Program-made: the position numbers and the translations under genes
Notes under the pieces: model-generated
What the model saw: the letters and a program-made list of their open reading frames with translations, nothing else
What the model was told of the DNA's origin: nothing
Database searches by the model: none
Shown here: positions 1 to 7,943 of the stretch, piece after piece
Numbering within the stretch: position 1 is the first letter of the stretch
Layout: each line of letters starts with the position of its first letter
Assembly (NCBI GenBank): GCA_902803625.1
Contig: CADCQV010000296.1
Span: 1 to 13,866 of the forward strand
Length of the DNA stretch: 13,866 nucleotides
DNA from: an uncultured Lachnospiraceae bacterium
Lineage (GTDB): Bacteria > Bacillota > Clostridia > Lachnospirales > Lachnospiraceae
Direction of reading: 5' to 3'

Positions 1-1575
1 ATCGACTGCCTGTTCGGACGGAATCCGGACAAGCTGGATGAGGATTATTCCCGCTTTATTTACATGCTTACGAACGATGATCCGCTGGATCCGATCCTGG
101 CAAATCAGGGGATTCTGGACGAGATGAAGATTTCTTACAGTGAAGGTGTGAAGATCTTTTATTACTACGGGGATGAGGGTAGCGGCAGACGGTTTTTCGT
201 AAAGCATTTCTGCCGGGAGAACGGGCTTCAGGCCGTGGCCATCGACTGCAAGAAGCTCTTCAGCTATGATTTTCAATATGTGGAAAAGGCACTCTGGGCA
301 GTGACCCGGGAATGTATCCTGACCAATTCCTGCTGCTGCCTTACTGAGCTTACCTTCCGTGAGGAGGAGAAGGAGAGGTTCTTCGGCTACATGGATCTGG
401 CCTTTTCCAAGTTAAATGAACAGAATATCCTGGTGTTCAACATGAGTAAGGAACATATCGACTTCCGTCAGATCACCAAGAACGAATTTACGGAGCTGGA
501 GCTTCCAACGCCGGATACGGGGGAGAGGCAGGAGTGCTGGAAATATTATTCGCAGAATTATACTTTGGCACCGGAGATCGATCTTCTGGAAATGTCCACG
601 AAGTTCCTTTTCACACCGGGAAAGATCCACGATGCCTTAAAGAATGCCAGATCCCTTTCCGTCATGGCCCAGGAAAAGGAGATCTCCAGAGATAAGCTGT
701 TCAAAGGATGTAATAACCAGATGAGCTCTGAGCTTTCCCAGAAGGCTACAAAGGTGAAGGCGAATTTCGGCTTCGAGGATATAGTAATGAACCCGAGCCA
801 GAGGGAGACCTTGGAGCACGCAATTGACCAGATGAATTTCCGTAAGCAGGTTTACGAGAACTGGCACTATACAAAGAAGTACCCTTACGGCCGCGGACTT
901 TCGATCCTTCTTTTCGGTGCTCCCGGAACAGGTAAGTCCATGTGCGCCCAGGTTATCGCGCACGAATTGAATCTGGAGCTTTACAGGGTGGATCTTTCAA
1001 AGGTTATCGATAAGTACGTGGGTGAAACCGAAAAATCCATCTCAATGATCTTCCGTGAAGCAAAGAAATGTAACGTGGTCCTGTTCTTTGACGAGTGCGA
1101 CACCCTGTTTGCTAAGAGATCCGATGACGGAGGGTCGAATCAGGCCTCCAACAATAATAAGACGGCACTCCTTCTTCAGGAGGTTGAGGCCTACGACGGT
1201 GTTTCGGTCTTGGCCACCAACTACAAGCATAATATAGACCCCGCATTCTTCAGACGTATGAAGTATATCGTGGAATTCCAGTTCCCGGATCCCGATACCA
1301 GGGAAATGCTCTGGACCACCACCATCCCGAAGGATACGCCTCTTGCGGATGATGTGGATATAAGGTTCCTCGCGGAGAAATTCGAGTTCGTGGGAGGTAA
1401 TATAAAGAACTGTATTTTGAATGCAGCCTTCCTTGCGGCAGCCGATCCCGAGGCAAACGGACAGGTGCATATGAAGCATTATCTTCTCGCCATCAAGTAT
1501 GAATTCGTAAAGGTGGGTAAGGTATTTACGAAGTCTGACTTTGAACCCTATGCTGCGGAGGTGGGGCTTGCATAA
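1..1575 (+). CDS. AAA+ ATPase, eCIS Afp15/Cdc48-like, copy 1 (5' end outside window)
   Basis: The frame is open from base 1, so the ATG at 64 is probably internal and the gene begins upstream. Residues below are numbered from that ATG. The C-terminal AAA+ module (about 235-485) is complete: Walker A GAPGTGKS at 285-292, Walker B VVLFFDECD at 338-346, sensor-1 Asn in LATN near 386, and an Arg pair in DPAFFRR near 397-398. An N-terminal region (about 15-200) looks like a decayed AAA domain: GDEGSGRR at 36-43 sits where Walker A would be, with Arg-Arg replacing Lys-Ser/Thr, and a hydrophobic strand (NILVF, 121-125) follows. The layout resembles the Cdc48-like ATPases of contractile injection systems (Afp15/Pvc15), whose exact role in assembly or loading is unsettled. 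The stretch after Walker B is Asn/Gly-rich instead of the DRYAN-type sequence in the next gene. Its stop overlaps the proposed start of the second ATPase. AAA+ is certain; the eCIS assignment is inference. Confidence 0.85.
   Translation: MDCLFGRNPDKLDEDYSRFIYMLTNDDPLDPILANQGILDEMKISYSEGVKIFYYYGDEGSGRRFFVKHFCRENGLQAVAIDCKKLFSYDFQYVEKALWAVTRECILTNSCCCLTELTFREEEKERFFGYMDLAFSKLNEQNILVFNMSKEHIDFRQITKNEFTELELPTPDTGERQECWKYYSQNYTLAPEIDLLEMSTKFLFTPGKIHDALKNARSLSVMAQEKEISRDKLFKGCNNQMSSELSQKATKVKANFGFEDIVMNPSQRETLEHAIDQMNFRKQVYENWHYTKKYPYGRGLSILLFGAPGTGKSMCAQVIAHELNLELYRVDLSKVIDKYVGETEKSISMIFREAKKCNVVLFFDECDTLFAKRSDDGGSNQASNNNKTALLLQEVEAYDGVSVLATNYKHNIDPAFFRRMKYIVEFQFPDPDTREMLWTTTIPKDTPLADDVDIRFLAEKFEFVGGNIKNCILNAAFLAAADPEANGQVHMKHYLLAIKYEFVKVGKVFTKSDFEPYAAEVGLA
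1557..1561 (+). promoter_or_regulatory. Ribosome binding site for second ATPase, supporting a TTG start
   Basis: GGAGG lies six bases before the in-frame TTG at 1568. The TTG at 1541 and ATG at 1550 in the same frame lie upstream of this site and have no comparable motif at a good distance. The site is inside the end of the preceding coding region, which fits translational coupling. Confidence 0.65.
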
Positions 1576-3595
1576 TCATCTGAAAACCACAGCAGCCATC
1601 ATCCTTACACGCCTTGATATGATCCTTGAAGAAATGGGAAAAGAAAAGAGCCTCGACCAGTTTCCCATGCTTTCCTCACTTATGACGTCTCTGAATGAGG
1701 ATGATATAAGGGAGTGGTCGGAAGAAGGAGAAAATGGGGAAAACGGCTATACAAAGGCAGTTAAGCGGTTAAATAATGATAATGTACTGAGGTCGCTTCT
1801 GGATCTTTCCATAGCAGTTTTTTATTATCCGGAGGCTGATGCTTTTCTTACGCACAATTTCGGACACGGGGTAAACCTAAAGCTCGCCTTCCTTCTGGAG
1901 GGGATAAGCTTTCCTGAGGAAAGCGATGTTATCGAAAAAGCGGAGAAAGCAAAATCCATCTTTTCCTTTGACGATAAGGCCTTTCCCCTATGCTATTCAC
2001 CGGTATCAATAGACGAGAAGACCGTCTTTTACTTAAACGATGAGAATAAGGTAAACCCGCTTCTCTGCGACTTCACGGAGTACTACGCTGCAGGGAAGAC
2101 AGAGGAAAAGAGCATAGTCAATTCAGGGCTGATAGATGAGGGGCTGTCCTTTTTCAAAGCCGGAGGAAGGACGGCACAGATCTCAGGACACGGCGGCAGG
2201 CGATTTATAGCAAGGAGGATAGCTGACGGCTTAAATAAGGATTTTCTTTTTATAAATTTAAGGGATTTTCTTCATGAAGTCGGAAAGACCGAATTTCAGA
2301 AGTATAAGGGGGCACTTTTAAGGGAAGCGGAGCTTGATGATGCAGGTATCTGCTTCTTTGGGATAGATAAGCCGTTTCTGTCGGAGGACAGGGAGCTTAT
2401 ACGTGATCTCGCACTGCTGGAGAGGCTGCTTTTCCGTCCGGTAGCGGACAGGAATATCCCGCTTATTTTATGCACGGATCATAACAGGGCCCTTCTTTCG
2501 CTGTCTGATCCCGGAGAATTCAGAAACCTCAGACTTCCGAGGGATCTAAAGCTTGATGACAGGAAAAAGCTCTGGGAGGAGGCACTTAAGGGTTCCGGTT
2601 CCAGCCTTGACCCCAATGAGCTGTCTTTACGCTACAGGCTGAATGCCAGTGAGATAGCGGCTGTCTGGAAGAGCTTCCTTGAAGTACGGGGAAATGCCGA
2701 CGGCGAAAACGACGATAATGAGCTTCTGACCCGGGTTTCCATAGAGGAGCTTATGAAGGGTGAGGAAGCGGTATTGGGGCGGGTCATCTATCCGGACATA
2801 AGGCTTGATGACGTTAAGGTTAAGCCCCGGATAAAGACCACTCTTAATGATGTGATCTCTTCGGTAAGATCCAGCTCGGTGATCCTCGACAGGTGGAACC
2901 TGAGCAGGAATTATCCCTACGGAAGGAGTGTGAGCCTCCTTATCTCGGGACCTCCGGGTACAGGAAAGACCATGACCGCAAATGCCATAGCAGGGGAGCT
3001 TTCCCTGGCTCTCTACCAGGTCAACCTTTCCAATATTGTCGACAAATATATTGGTGAAACGGAGAAGAATCTGGAAAGAGTATTTAATTACGCGGAAAAA
3101 AGCAATACCGTTCTTTTCTTTGATGAAGCGGATGCTCTTTTCGGAACCAGGAGCGAGGTTCATGATTCCAGGGACCGTTACGCCAATACGGAGATATCCT
3201 ATCTCCTGCAGAGAATAGAAGCCTATGACGGTATAGTTATAATGGCTACAAACATAAAGGGTAATATTGACCCCGCCTTTATGCGGAGGATCAGATATGT
3301 GGTACATTTTGAAAATCCTGATGAGGAGATGAGAAGGGAAATCTGGCAGAGTCTCTTCACCGATTCGGTGCCACATGAGGAGGATATAGATTTTGATTAT
3401 CTGTCCTCCCAGTTTGACAGCTTCACGGGTAGTATCATAAAGACGGTTTTCTTAAATGCCTGTGCCAAGGCTTCGGGAAATGAAGAGATATTGGGAATGA
3501 AGCACCTGGTAAGTGCGGTTAGACATGAACTGGAAAAGGGTTCGGCAGTAGGGTTTTCAATGGATACTCTGGGGAAGTATGCATATCTTTGCTGA
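1568..3595 (+). CDS. AAA+ ATPase, eCIS Afp15/Cdc48-like, copy 2
   Basis: The start is placed at TTG 1568 because of the GGAGG at 1557-1561. This gives 675 residues and an 8-base overlap with the previous gene; in-frame starts at 1541 and 1550 would add up to nine residues. Three parts are visible: an N-terminal helical region (about 1-190); a degenerate AAA domain (about 195-375) in which GGRRF (209-213) replaces Walker A and GICFF stands near the Walker B position; and an active AAA+ domain (about 410-665) with GPPGTGKT (461-468), VLFFDEADALF (515-525), the DRYAN motif, sensor-1 ATN (560-562) and an Arg pair in DPAFMRR (573-574). YIGETEKN, the FFDEADALF to DRYAN stretch and QRIEAYDG match my recollection of the Afp15/Pvc15 ATPases of extracellular contractile injection systems. 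It is paralogous to the upstream gene across both AAA regions, so the two may form a mixed ring. A general SpoVK-like AAA protein is the alternative. Confidence 0.85.
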   Translation: MHNHLKTTAAIILTRLDMILEEMGKEKSLDQFPMLSSLMTSLNEDDIREWSEEGENGENGYTKAVKRLNNDNVLRSLLDLSIAVFYYPEADAFLTHNFGHGVNLKLAFLLEGISFPEESDVIEKAEKAKSIFSFDDKAFPLCYSPVSIDEKTVFYLNDENKVNPLLCDFTEYYAAGKTEEKSIVNSGLIDEGLSFFKAGGRTAQISGHGGRRFIARRIADGLNKDFLFINLRDFLHEVGKTEFQKYKGALLREAELDDAGICFFGIDKPFLSEDRELIRDLALLERLLFRPVADRNIPLILCTDHNRALLSLSDPGEFRNLRLPRDLKLDDRKKLWEEALKGSGSSLDPNELSLRYRLNASEIAAVWKSFLEVRGNADGENDDNELLTRVSIEELMKGEEAVLGRVIYPDIRLDDVKVKPRIKTTLNDVISSVRSSSVILDRWNLSRNYPYGRSVSLLISGPPGTGKTMTANAIAGELSLALYQVNLSNIVDKYIGETEKNLERVFNYAEKSNTVLFFDEADALFGTRSEVHDSRDRYANTEISYLLQRIEAYDGIVIMATNIKGNIDPAFMRRIRYVVHFENPDEEMRREIWQSLFTDSVPHEEDIDFDYLSSQFDSFTGSIIKTVFLNACAKASGNEEILGMKHLVSAVRHELEKGSAVGFSMDTLGKYAYLC

Positions 3596-3647
3596 GCGAA
3601 GATTAAGAATCTTTTGTATCAGACCGGGTTGTGAATAGAGGTGGATT

Positions 3648-6600
3648 ATGGCACCAAGAGTAAAGGGCTTTGCAACTTCATATGAGTCACAGTCAAATGC
3701 GGATGATATAAATGCCAAGGTTGACGACTCCCTTCGTTCCTATATGGATTCGGGAGATGATCTCTTTGATGATGAGGATGTTGACGGAAAGGGGCTTTCC
3801 AGACAGGAGGTCATTGCCAACGTCAGGATAAATATACTGAAAAGAATGGCAGAGGAAAACCGGGACAGCCGTACCGAAGCCGAGGAGATTAAAAGAGCCC
3901 ATGAAACCTATTCCGGGGATATAGTAGAGGACTTTAATCTCATGCAGGGCTATATACAGGACAGGCAGACTGCAGAGAGGGAGCTCGCTGCCATTATTGA
4001 TGAGGAGGAAAGGGATACATCGGGTTCCTTCGGCAGGTTTTTCAAATTCAGGGGCATAAAAAAGAAAAATAAGAGAAGTACCATCCGTTCCCTTGAAGCA
4101 AAAAAGAATGCCAGTATTGCGAAGATCAGGGAAAAGGCCGGAAAATGGAGTGCTATCCGGAGTAATTATGCGAAGGAAAAGGTACGTAAGCGCTACAGGA
4201 CATATGACGGTCTTGCAAAATCCTGGTATGAGCTTACACATGAGAGGGCACTGTCAAAGCTTCCTGATAATGCCAGCGAAGAGGATAAGAGAAATGCAAT
4301 GGGAGAAAGGGCCATACCCGAAGAGTATGGCAAGAATATCATTGAGTATACCGGAGTATATGCAATGGATGCGCTGGATACACAGATCGAGGTGGCGGAG
4401 CAGTTTCCCGATCTCCCTTTAACAGCCGCAAATCTTCCGAAGATTCCCTATAAAGAGAGTAATAATGCCCTGGACGGGGATTATCTTATGAAGAGTCATA
4501 AAAAGATTCTTCTTCTTTCGGAGTCCGATCAGGAGACGGGCATCCGTGTCAGATATAAGTTCGATTACAGTTTCCTCGGCAATCAGGCCAAGAAACAGTT
4601 CGTTGCCGCAGATTCAGAGGAAACTGCTCTTTCCGAGGGTCCTGCCCTGCAGGAGCCGCAGAGGGTCTATGCCGAGGATGCGGGACTCGAGTCTGACAGA
4701 AAGGACGTTAACGGACGCTTCCTTTTTTCCGAGAAAAATGCCGAGATACTTCATGCAAACCTTAAGAGGAACGGCAGAACGGTTTACGGCTTTTACATGA
4801 ACGGAGAATTCCTTACGAATGACGAAGAAGGGGAAGAGACAGGGGGAGAGCCGGAGGAGAGAAGAGTTGCCGGAAAAAAGGACATGAAGTTCTTCGGACG
4901 CCGTAACTGGGATAAGCAGGAAAAGGCGGAAAAGCTCCGGATTGCGATACGCACCTCGCCCTTTTTCCAGCACGTAAACGCAAGGACAATACAGTATTAT
5001 TCCGGATATGATGCTGCAAACGATTACGGTACGGCGGTTGAGGGGTCCTTAAAAAGCAGATGGAAGGAAGCCGGGGAGGAAGATCAGCCGCTTACAAAGG
5101 AAGGAGTGGTTGCTTCACTGAAGGCAGATCCCGGGAAATTCGCCAATCTCCCGGAGTATCTTAAGCCTGCTGCGCTTTCGGCTTACCTTATTTCTGCGGC
5201 CTCAGAGGAACGGGATGAGGGAGAAGAACCATTCTCATATACGGAGCCCAACGCTGATCCGGTTTTAAGGTTAGCCATTGAAAACAGCAGAAAATCACTG
5301 CAGATGACCTGTCTTGCGCTGCTTGTAAACGAAGAGAATCCGAGGCTCTGGACTCTTGCCAGAAATATCATAATGAAGAATCCGAGGATAGTTGATGTCC
5401 GCACCAGGGCAAAGCTCAAGTACCTGCCTGAAAACGGAGAGATGATGAGGATGGGACTTCTCGAAGAACTGGCAAATCATCAGGGCGTTTTCAGTGAGAC
5501 CGATCTTGCGAATGGTAAAATACTGAATTTCATAGATTCTCCGGACAGACAGGTCTATATGGAGGAGCTAAAGTACCGCAGGGGAGCCGGAAACTGGATC
5601 AAGAGAAATATATTAAACGGAATGTTGATAAAGGAGGCTTTCGGGCTGGGGGCAGCGGGAGTCAAGTCCGGATTCAATATCCGTGATGCCGTGGGATTCA
5701 CAAAAGACAAGAATTATAAGGTAAGCGATGCGACAAAGAAGCGGAGGAATGAGACCGGCTACTGGCTTTCATTCGGAGAGACCATGGCGTCATCAACAGC
5801 CATTGTCGGGATACTCGGAAGTGTGGGGGTTGCAGCCACATGGAAATTCGGGGGTAATCCGGCCGCTGCAAGGGACTACGGCTTCCAGGGCAGTGATGTA
5901 CTGGCTTCCGTCAGCCTGATAACCGGAATAGTAAAGGATATCAAGAGCTTCTGTCAGTATATCTACAAGAAATTCTTTAAGAAAGCACCGGAAACCGCCG
6001 ATGAGATACTGGATGCAGAGAGAGAACAAAGAAGTACCCTCGCTGACCTGGATGGCGGAAAAATCAAGTCGGTTCTGAGCTTTATGAATAAGGTTCTCGG
6101 TCTTGGAAATTACTTAAGGGACATAGCGTCCTATCATGTGTCGGCGGATTCCTCAGGCCGCGATGTGATCCAGAGTCAAAAATGGGGATCGCTCCTGGCC
6201 ACTAAAGGTCCTATAGATTATATTCTGACCACCGGAAAGAACCTGATAGACATAATAAGTGACATAGTGGAGGTGGTAACCTCAACAAAGAGGATAGGCC
6301 GTATAGACAGGGCAGATGCCGCTATCGAAACAGCCATTTCCGCTTTAAATGAGCCGCAGGCCGTCGGTCAGGGTGAGGACAATGCCGCACAGCCTGAAAA
6401 CGAAGAGCAGAGACAGCTGGGGCAGGCAGCTCTCGACAATTCCCAGGCTCAGTACTTTATGTCACTTACAAAGGCGCAGTCCAGAAAAAGCCGCTCAAAG
6501 GCGGGCTGGGATATAGGAAGCAAGGTACTCAGTATAGCAAGGGACAGCGTAAACCAGTTTGTTCCAACCGTGGATCCTATCACAGCCTCTATTAAGGCAG

Positions 6601-7016
6601 TGCTTGCAGTGGCACCGAAGGTTGTTGACTTCATAAGCTGGACCATAGGAAAGCTTAAGTACGACAAGTCGCTCTTTAAGGATAATATCGCATCAATGCT
6701 TGGGGACAAGGCCTATGCAAAGACGCCGTATTTCGACAAGGTGCTGCAAAGGGAGACTGGAATAGTGGGCTCAGCTTATCTCGTGGATATTGCAAAGATA
6801 TTTATGTCCATAGATACCCATGCGCTGGCCCATAAGCCGGACAAGACTGCGGGAGAAACGGCTCTTGCAAGGTCTGTTATCGGTACTATGTACGGAAATG
6901 TGAATGAGTATTCCATGAAAACGGTCCAGCTCTCAAATCTGATGAAATATGCAGGGCTGGATGGGGCTTCCGACTGGAGAGCGGTACTCAGGAATTCCAT
7001 AAAAGGCAGAAAATGA
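3648..7016 (+). CDS. Large protein of unknown family; candidate cargo or structural partner of the ATPases
   Basis: I do not recognise a family in these 1122 residues. The ATG is preceded by GAGGTGG at 3638-3644 and lies 52 bases after the second ATPase, so it is probably in the same operon. There is no signal peptide. Residues 1-125 are acidic and helical, with an Asp/Glu cluster at 37-47. A very basic stretch (KFRGIKKKNKR) lies at 133-143, and coiled-coil-like sequence continues to about 185. A charged linker with many Glu residues spans about 390-410. From about 540 the chain is mostly helical. Hydrophobic glycine-rich segments occur at about 715-731 and 749-763, with weaker ones near 853-878 and 975-1000; these could be membrane-inserting or buried helices. 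A Gln/Glu-rich hydrophilic linker lies at 903-925. No HExxH motif, DUF4157-like sequence, Walker motif or recognisable toxin active site was found. Position after injection-system-type ATPases and before a small chaperone-like gene suggests a translocated or loaded protein, but this is inference only. Confidence 0.75.
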   Translation: MAPRVKGFATSYESQSNADDINAKVDDSLRSYMDSGDDLFDDEDVDGKGLSRQEVIANVRINILKRMAEENRDSRTEAEEIKRAHETYSGDIVEDFNLMQGYIQDRQTAERELAAIIDEEERDTSGSFGRFFKFRGIKKKNKRSTIRSLEAKKNASIAKIREKAGKWSAIRSNYAKEKVRKRYRTYDGLAKSWYELTHERALSKLPDNASEEDKRNAMGERAIPEEYGKNIIEYTGVYAMDALDTQIEVAEQFPDLPLTAANLPKIPYKESNNALDGDYLMKSHKKILLLSESDQETGIRVRYKFDYSFLGNQAKKQFVAADSEETALSEGPALQEPQRVYAEDAGLESDRKDVNGRFLFSEKNAEILHANLKRNGRTVYGFYMNGEFLTNDEEGEETGGEPEERRVAGKKDMKFFGRRNWDKQEKAEKLRIAIRTSPFFQHVNARTIQYYSGYDAANDYGTAVEGSLKSRWKEAGEEDQPLTKEGVVASLKADPGKFANLPEYLKPAALSAYLISAASEERDEGEEPFSYTEPNADPVLRLAIENSRKSLQMTCLALLVNEENPRLWTLARNIIMKNPRIVDVRTRAKLKYLPENGEMMRMGLLEELANHQGVFSETDLANGKILNFIDSPDRQVYMEELKYRRGAGNWIKRNILNGMLIKEAFGLGAAGVKSGFNIRDAVGFTKDKNYKVSDATKKRRNETGYWLSFGETMASSTAIVGILGSVGVAATWKFGGNPAAARDYGFQGSDVLASVSLITGIVKDIKSFCQYIYKKFFKKAPETADEILDAEREQRSTLADLDGGKIKSVLSFMNKVLGLGNYLRDIASYHVSADSSGRDVIQSQKWGSLLATKGPIDYILTTGKNLIDIISDIVEVVTSTKRIGRIDRADAAIETAISALNEPQAVGQGEDNAAQPENEEQRQLGQAALDNSQAQYFMSLTKAQSRKSRSKAGWDIGSKVLSIARDSVNQFVPTVDPITASIKAVLAVAPKVVDFISWTIGKLKYDKSLFKDNIASMLGDKAYAKTPYFDKVLQRETGIVGSAYLVDIAKIFMSIDTHALAHKPDKTAGETALARSVIGTMYGNVNEYSMKTVQLSNLMKYAGLDGASDWRAVLRNSIKGRK

Positions 7017-7035
7017 TCTCAGGAGGTAGATTGTA

Positions 7036-7644
7036 ATGGACGGGTTAAACACTATAATGAACAGCCTCCGGGAGATGATGGATGAGCTCTTTGACGGGGT
7101 TAAGGATATGAACGGGACATACCGCAGTATTGCGGAGCATATTGGAGTTACGGATATTTCCGCCATAGTTGAGGCAGTTCTGGAGGGAGGAGTGAATGCG
7201 GATTTCCAATATCCGATAATCCATTTCCATATCACTCTTGCGGCAAATATCCCGGAGGAGTACGGCCCTGAGCTCGAAAGATCGGTAAACACACTTAATA
7301 ACGTGATATCGGTGGGGTCATTTCCCTCCTTCGGCTGCTTTTGCTACTATCCCAGGCTTAATCAGATATTCTTAACCTACCGCCTGCCGGTATCCCCCGA
7401 TGCTCCGGAGCAGGAGATCTCCAATATCCGCTATTATCTGGGGGTATTATATGATGAGCTGGATGCCTTCGGGGACTATATTATGTTTCTCTGCAATAAT
7501 GAAGGCAGGGATCCCGGGATAGAGAAGTATCTAGAATATATCGGCTCCATAAAGGACTGGAATGATATTGGGGCAAGAGCGGAGGAGCTTTCGCGCCTCT
7601 ACGGGGAATCCCTTGATATGTTTCATTCGGACCAGCCGGACTGA
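7036..7644 (+). CDS. Small acidic protein, possible secretion-chaperone/YbjN-like fold
   Basis: The 202-residue product starts at an ATG nine bases after a strong AGGAGG (7021-7026) and 19 bases after the stop of the 1122-residue gene, so the two are almost certainly cotranscribed. It has no signal peptide or membrane segment and is acidic. The predicted order is a long helical N-terminus (1-50), a strand around IIHFHITLA (61-69), a helix (about 78-92), a pair of strands around CFCYYP (101-106) and IFLTYRLPV (111-119), then an amphipathic helix (about 127-153) and a helical tail. Helix, strands with aromatic residues, then a second helix is typical of the fold shared by CesT-type secretion chaperones and YbjN-like proteins. 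Small size, acidity and position next to a large unknown protein also fit a chaperone. This was judged by eye, not by a profile search, and the partner is unproven. The coding call is firm; the fold is tentative. Confidence 0.8.
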   Translation: MDGLNTIMNSLREMMDELFDGVKDMNGTYRSIAEHIGVTDISAIVEAVLEGGVNADFQYPIIHFHITLAANIPEEYGPELERSVNTLNNVISVGSFPSFGCFCYYPRLNQIFLTYRLPVSPDAPEQEISNIRYYLGVLYDELDAFGDYIMFLCNNEGRDPGIEKYLEYIGSIKDWNDIGARAEELSRLYGESLDMFHSDQPD

Positions 7645-7745
7645 CTGTCAGGCTGAGGATCTGTGCATAAATAATCTTCACATTTGACTTGTGCAGACGT
7701 CCATCTGCTTCATCAGAAAGCCTCGCCGTAGTGAGCGCCCCGTTT
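7645..7745. other. Intergenic tail between the 202-residue gene and the repeat element
   Basis: No gene is supported here. Only a weak 5-bp dyad (gcaga at 7693-7697, tctgc at 7704-7708) and one short copy of the sequence cctcgccg, which recurs in the downstream tandem repeat, were seen. No convincing terminator with a T tract follows the operon. Confidence 0.5.
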
Positions 7746-7772
7746 CTGTCATCCTGAGGAGCGAAAGCGACA

Positions 7773-7804
7773 AAGGATCTTTACAACGCTTACAAAAGAT
7801 CCTT
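7773..7804. repeat. 10-bp perfect inverted repeat (stem-loop) inside the element
   Basis: aaggatcttt at 7773-7782 pairs perfectly with aaagatcctt at 7795-7804 across a 12-base loop. No T tract follows, so it is not a classic intrinsic terminator. Confidence 0.7.
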
Positions 7805-7821
7805 CCTGTTGCTTCGCAACC

Positions 7822-7901
7822 CCTCGCCGGGGGGGCATCCCACATCTGCGATGTGGGATAAACCTCGCCGGGGCGGCATCCCACATCTTCGATGTGGGAT
7901 A
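7822..7901. repeat. 41-bp-period tandem duplication, each copy with a 10-bp perfect hairpin
   Basis: Units 7822-7860 and 7863-7901 match at 37 of 39 positions. Each contains atcccacatc, a three-base loop and gatgtgggat (stems 7837-7846/7850-7859 and 7878-7887/7891-7900). One of the two differences falls in the loop (tgc versus ttc), so the stems are intact in both copies. The upstream gttgc-ttc-gcaac hairpin (7808-7820) has the same ttc loop. Two copies are too few, and a separate spacer is lacking, for a CRISPR array. Confidence 0.85.
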
Positions 7902-7943
7902 TGCGTCGCTTCGCTCGGAATGACAGGAAGTCCGGAGCCTCAT

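Larger units (their letters stand above)
7746..7926. repeat. 181-bp palindromic intergenic repeat element with imperfect terminal inverted repeats
   Basis: The left end (7746-7771, ctgtcatcctgag then gcgaa and gcgac) is an imperfect inverted copy of the right end (7905-7926). Read on the opposite strand, the right end gives ctgtcattccgag, gcgaa, gcgac. The arms differ by two substitutions and three extra bases on the left. Between them lie stem-loops at 7773-7804, 7808-7820, 7837-7859 and 7878-7900. The terminal sequence resembles a short motif (TGTCATnCnGAGCGAAGCGA) that I recall as dispersed in many bacterial genomes; that link is from memory. There is no open frame of credible coding character and no transposase, so it would be non-autonomous. 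It lies between convergent genes, where folded transcripts could stabilise or terminate both. Confidence 0.7.

Noticed and set aside
2627..3376. Long minus-strand open frame (249 codons) opposite the second ATPase
   Set aside because: It is antisense to the conserved AAA+ core, and its translation has no family resemblance or ribosome site. It is a shadow of the real frame.
3599..3613. Stem-loop aagatt-aag-aatctt after the second ATPase as a terminator
   Set aside because: The stem is AT-rich and only 6 bp, with a very short T run. Spacing to the next gene favours one operon.
3648..7016. DUF4157-type metallopeptidase or known toxin in the 1122-residue protein
   Set aside because: I looked for HExxH and other recognisable catalytic motifs and found none, so no toxin function was assigned.
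7837..7900. Classic rho-independent terminator
   Set aside because: The stems are strong, but no T tract follows on either strand, so the element was described as a repeat and termination left as a possibility.
7822..7901. CRISPR array
   Set aside because: Only two adjacent copies exist, with two bases between the matching units and no spacer-like variable sequence or cas genes.
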